Assembly (NCBI GenBank): GCA_050084985.1
Contig: JBITNC010000001.1
Span: 98,518,001-98,582,000, forward strand
Length of the DNA stretch: 64,000 bases
From: Nageia nagi
Lineage: Eukaryota; Pinophyta
Direction of reading: 5' to 3'
A program made the translations under genes and the position numbers. Shown here one piece after another: positions 60,154 through 64,000 of the stretch. Position 1 is the stretch's first letter. Each line of letters starts with the position of its first letter. The notes under the pieces are model-generated. The model did not search any database. It was given only the letters and a program-made list of their open reading frames with translations, and was not told the DNA's origin.

Positions 60154-61372
60154 AGTGATGTCCCTCCTCTATGGATGTGCAATTGTGATCTTGTTTATTT
60201 AGGAGCAATTTAGGATTAATTAGGAGTATTTCTATATTTGTAATTATTAATATTTGTAATAATACCAATAATGTTGTAATTGATGTTTCCAAGGCAATTA
60301 ATAATTGTGGATGCAAGATTAATCACCTCTTATGGGACGTTGCATGTCGAGCCTTGATAAATGTAATTTGGCATTTAATATGTTTTAATTATAATTTAGC
60401 TCCCCTCTTAGCTATTTGAGGTAGAGCAATAAGATTCCTATGGAATAACACTTACTACGAGGTGCATGGAAGTCCCCTGTAATGCAACATTGGCATTCTA
60501 AACCCTTGGATGTGATTGCACCCATCCCAAGGCACCTCATCTTGAGTGTTGGATATGGAGAGCACACGAATCACACTTGGACACCGTTGGATGAGATTAC
60601 ATCGATCCCAATGCAAGATTAATGATGAAGCTATAAAAGGACGATTCCTAGAAGACAAAGGACATGTTATTATTATGATTTCTTCTTCTTGGCTTGGGCT
60701 TTGCTTTTCCTTGATTCCACTTCGACGGAGTGAGGTACCTGTATCGAGGCACAGTATAGGACCTACGTGGGCGCACACTTGGGGGTTGATGCAATCCAAG
60801 TTGACAGCTAGCTATTCAAGGGGTGTTGGCATTACCCTCAAATTAGAAGAATACTACTAGTGGCACTTTGAGTCTCCACCACAGTTGCGGAGGAGGAAGA
60901 ATTGGAGCAAGCCTTGCCACTTCTACGAATCTAAAACCCTGGAGCATCAATCCATTTAGAAAACATCACTATCACTATTTTTCTAAGATCTAGCGAAGGC
61001 ATGTAATTAAGTTTTCATTAAGTTCTGAAATACAATTACTGTTGGCTCACAATCCTATTGCAAGTCTTTTCATTGTGTTTGGCTCACTATACCTAGACAT
61101 TGGTTGTTTGGGAATAATTGAGGATTTAACATAGTGGAATTGCTATTCATGCTTGGACATTAGATTTATGAGGGTTTGTGATTGAGATTGTGCCATCCTA
61201 AGTTGGACGTTAGGGTTTGGGAATGATATCTTGCTTGGAATATCTAAACGTTGCATTTGTTTGGTTATTATTGACTAGATATGGCATTGTAAGTGAAACG
61301 TCCTTTCACCCTCTCATAGGGCACGTTTGCGCATTTTTAATATTTATTTTATGTTGGGAGTAATTTGTTGCA
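60154..61372 (+). mobile_element. LTR-X copy D
   Basis: Starts agTGATGTCCCTCC and matches the minus strand of copy B, for example ttccaaggcaattaataattgt and the following gcatgtcgagcc segment. A TATA box (TATAAAAG) is at 60634-60641. The end is placed near 61372 because LINE-b sequence seems to resume there. No coding region of its own element adjoins, so it is probably a solo LTR. Confidence 0.65.
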
Positions 61373-62799
61373 TCGATTTTGGAGTTTGGTTGTCCAACTC
61401 CAGCTAAGCACTAGTCCAGCTCATTACATGGCCAAGCTTTGTTAACAAAAGCAAATTGCAAACCATCATAGTGGAAAGGGAGCCCAAATCAAAACGCGGT
61501 TCCACTAGCTAAAAGTGGAGGACCATGCCTATAAAGAATTGTGTAGACCAACGAAAGCCTCCAAAGGTGATCAAAAAATCAAAAAGATTCAAATTGGGAA
61601 CTAAGTTTTCTCCTCTCCTTGACATTGTTCAAGCCTTTGTCAAATGCTACCAACAATTGTTCAAAGCACACGAGCCCTCTATTAAGCAATACCATGTATT
61701 AAAACAATGCATAGCAACACTCTTGTGTAAACTCTCCCACTCTCAATGAGACCTAAGCGATCAACTTCTCACCAAAGATGATCCTCATGAAGTTGTTCTA
61801 TCCATGCCCAACGACAAGGCACCCAACTATGACAATTTCCCTACAAATTCTATAAAACAATGTGGAACTATTTGGTGAGTATTTGATCCAAGTGTATATG
61901 GAAGATTTTCATACCAACTCATTAGGGTCACTAATCAAAAAACGCAATATCAAATCACCAACTCAAGTGATCCTAACGAAATTCATTATTGGCATTCCAT
62001 CACCTTATTGAACGTCTCCTACAAGATCATTGCAAAAGCTTTGGTGATTTGATTGCACAATTTACTTCCTTTAATTGTTCACCCAAAGCAAACACGATTC
62101 ATCATAAATTGTTATATTCTAGATAACATAAGCACATTTTGAGAAGGCATGGAATAGGCTTGCACGTCCAAAGAAAAGTCATCTTTATTAAGATTGACTT
62201 TGCTAACGCTTATGATCAAATAGAGTGGCCTTTCATCCTCGCCATGTTGCAAGCTTTAGGGTTTCGCTCAACCTTTATCCGATCTGTAATATGTTTTTTG
62301 AACATGCCTCTAAATGGCTAACAATCAACCCCCTTTGGTCTTCAATCTATCAAACAAGGGTTTTCACTCACTCCAACTTCATACATGCTAGTGGTAGAGG
62401 GATTTTGGTATCTCCTTTCCCATGCGCTACCTCTTTGTCGAGTCAAAAGCATGTTGCTCCCTCATTCCAATCAACAACTTCTCAACAACCATTTTGCCAA
62501 CATCTTTTTTCTCACCCTTCTAAAAGAGGAGACCAACATCACACTGGCTCTTAAATGCCTAAACATTTTGCACGGCCTTTAGGTCCAATATCCAATGGCG
62601 TAAGATACAATGTTATCATTGATCCTAGCTACTTACACTTGCATGGCTTGACAATTATGGTTGGAAGTGGATTACCCAAACCCTCATGGAGCATTGGTTT
62701 AATGCACCACACAAAGTATTTTGCATGCCTCCAAATTCCCCAACGTACAAGAGCAAGTCTCGAGGGCAACATTGTACCCAAAGCCATGGCCTACATGCA
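61373..62799 (+). pseudogene. LINE-b copy 2, part 2 (reverse transcriptase)
   Basis: Resumes the LINE after LTR-X copy D. The RT shows YKIIAKAL near 62015, KQTRFI near 62090, FIKIDFANAYDQIEWPFILAMLQALGF at about 62180-62260, then SIKQGFSLTPTSYML near 62345 and HFANIFFL near 62490, where the family has FADD, so the catalytic aspartates are lost. WLDNYGWKWITQ follows near 62645. It is cut at 62799 by LTR-X copy C. Confidence 0.85.
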
Positions 62800-64000
62800 T
62801 GTGACGTCCCCCTTGCACTTTTAGTGGGACCGGTTTGGTCACATTGTACTATACTTATTTGATGTACTTGCATTTATATTATGTAATTTAGGATAGGAGA
62901 CTTAATGGGTCAAGTGGACCCCACTATGAGCCCCAAGTGGGACGTCTCCCTCTTGAGTAGTAGATTAGGCATGTATTGCATTAGAGATCCCGAATTGTGG
63001 GAGTCTCAAGGTACATTTATACACTAGAGTGATGGACGGCCACCAACATGCTAGCGCCACACTGGGGAGGGTCCCATACCCCCACGTTGGCATTATGAGT
63101 GATCATGACACCCACATTGACACTTTAGATGATTGGGCCCCCCAAATACCCAACGTTGGATTAGATGGGCCTGGGATGACTCCTAGGTGAGATCCGGACA
63201 CAAGTAATGTATAAATAGACATTGGAGCTTCGTTACTGGACAACCATTATTATTATTCATTACTACTACTTCAATCCTTCAAACACAAGTCTTAGCGGTG
63301 CTAAGCATTCCATTCCTAGGCAGAGGTTCTAGAGGGTAGTCAGGCGTTGGGATCCTGATTATCTACGGCATTGGTGGAGCACCTTTGCCCATCCGATGGC
63401 ATTCTGAGGGTTTACTTCTATCGTTCATTCGATTAGCCAGAGTTCGAGGAGGGCTCCTTCAGTGGAGAGGATTCAAGGTCTGACGAGGTGAATCTATCCC
63501 ATGGTTTCGCAATTATTCAATATTGGAGAGATTGGATTGTTGCGCCCTAGTTGGCTCCTTGGAGGCCAACGACTACCCATTGGGCTTGGTATTGTACTTG
63601 TTATTATTGTATATCATTTGTATAGCCAAAGGGAATTTGGATCTCATGCTTTATTGTATTGCTTCATCTTGTGCATGTGTTGGATCTAGATGGTTGTATA
63701 TGCTTGTGTTTATCATTTAGAGGCATCTTAATGTGTTAGGGTTTGGATTATGCATGTATGAGCCAAACGTTGGCATTCTAAGATTGTATTCATTGATGTA
63801 TGCTTACATATGCTAGACGTTGGCATTTTGGGTATCCGAATGTGTAATCTTAATGCTCTAATCCTAGCATTGGCATTTAAGGGTTTATATGATTGCATGT
63901 CAGTGCCCTAGACCTGACGTTACGGCTTGATGATCCTATATTGCTAGTTAAAAAGGAAATTTGAATTTTGGATCATCCCAACACACCTAGGCGAAGCCCC
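62800..64000 (+). mobile_element. LTR-X copy C, running past the window
   Basis: Starts TGTGACGTCCC directly after LINE-b coding sequence. It shares gtggacccca-tatgagcccca, ctaggtgagatcc, the TATA region (TATAAATA, 63210-63217) and ctagttggctccttggaggcca with the minus strand of copies A and B. The phrase gacgttggcatt recurs several times from 63760 on, as in copy D. It continues to the window end, so whether an element body follows cannot be told. Confidence 0.8.

Overview
The window looks like nuclear DNA of a large-genome seed plant, most likely a gymnosperm. This is inference: it rests on AT-rich sequence, one recognisable host gene in 64 kb, old plant Copia/Gypsy/LINE/hAT copies nested in each other, a plant initiator-Met primer-binding site and a plant-type tetraspanin. 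There are no bacterial operons, rRNA, organelle genes or CRISPR arrays.

Layout. 1-11145: three degenerate ~85-bp repeats, then a decayed Copia element (1290-5287), a Gypsy integrase scrap (5465-6180) and a second decayed Copia element (6690-9752) with its 3' LTR. 11146-17930: a large LTR-type element coding for a protein I do not recognise (13528-16806), with a TATA box on each side and a possible spliced leader. 20330-24960: a Gypsy element flanked and interrupted by two 3' pieces of one LINE family, ending in an LTR. 26155-27586: seven consecutive exons (minus strand) of a tetraspanin gene with intact frame and splice sites; the first exon is not in the window. 28654-28778: a SINE-like insert with perfect direct repeats. 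32790-35790: a hAT-type transposase relic holding a solo LTR.

35870-45850 is the most interesting block. An older LTR (called LTR-X here) is split by a young Copia element (36267-44908). Its two 510-bp LTRs differ at one base but lie in inverted orientation. Its leader looks spliced and holds a GC-rich island, and its 3' untranslated part carries a five-copy hairpin array with compensated stem changes. Its polyprotein is nearly complete but broken by two frameshifts and one stop.

45851-64000: assorted repeats, a probable LTR-X solo LTR (49050-50155), a second hAT (DUF659) relic (54375-56307), a LINE 3' part (56670-57960), and a second LINE (58180-62799) interrupted by a Copia scrap and an LTR-X copy and cut at 62800 by another LTR-X copy that runs off the window.

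The only gene likely to serve the plant is the tetraspanin. The rest are mobile elements in successive layers, with the inverted-LTR Copia element among the youngest.
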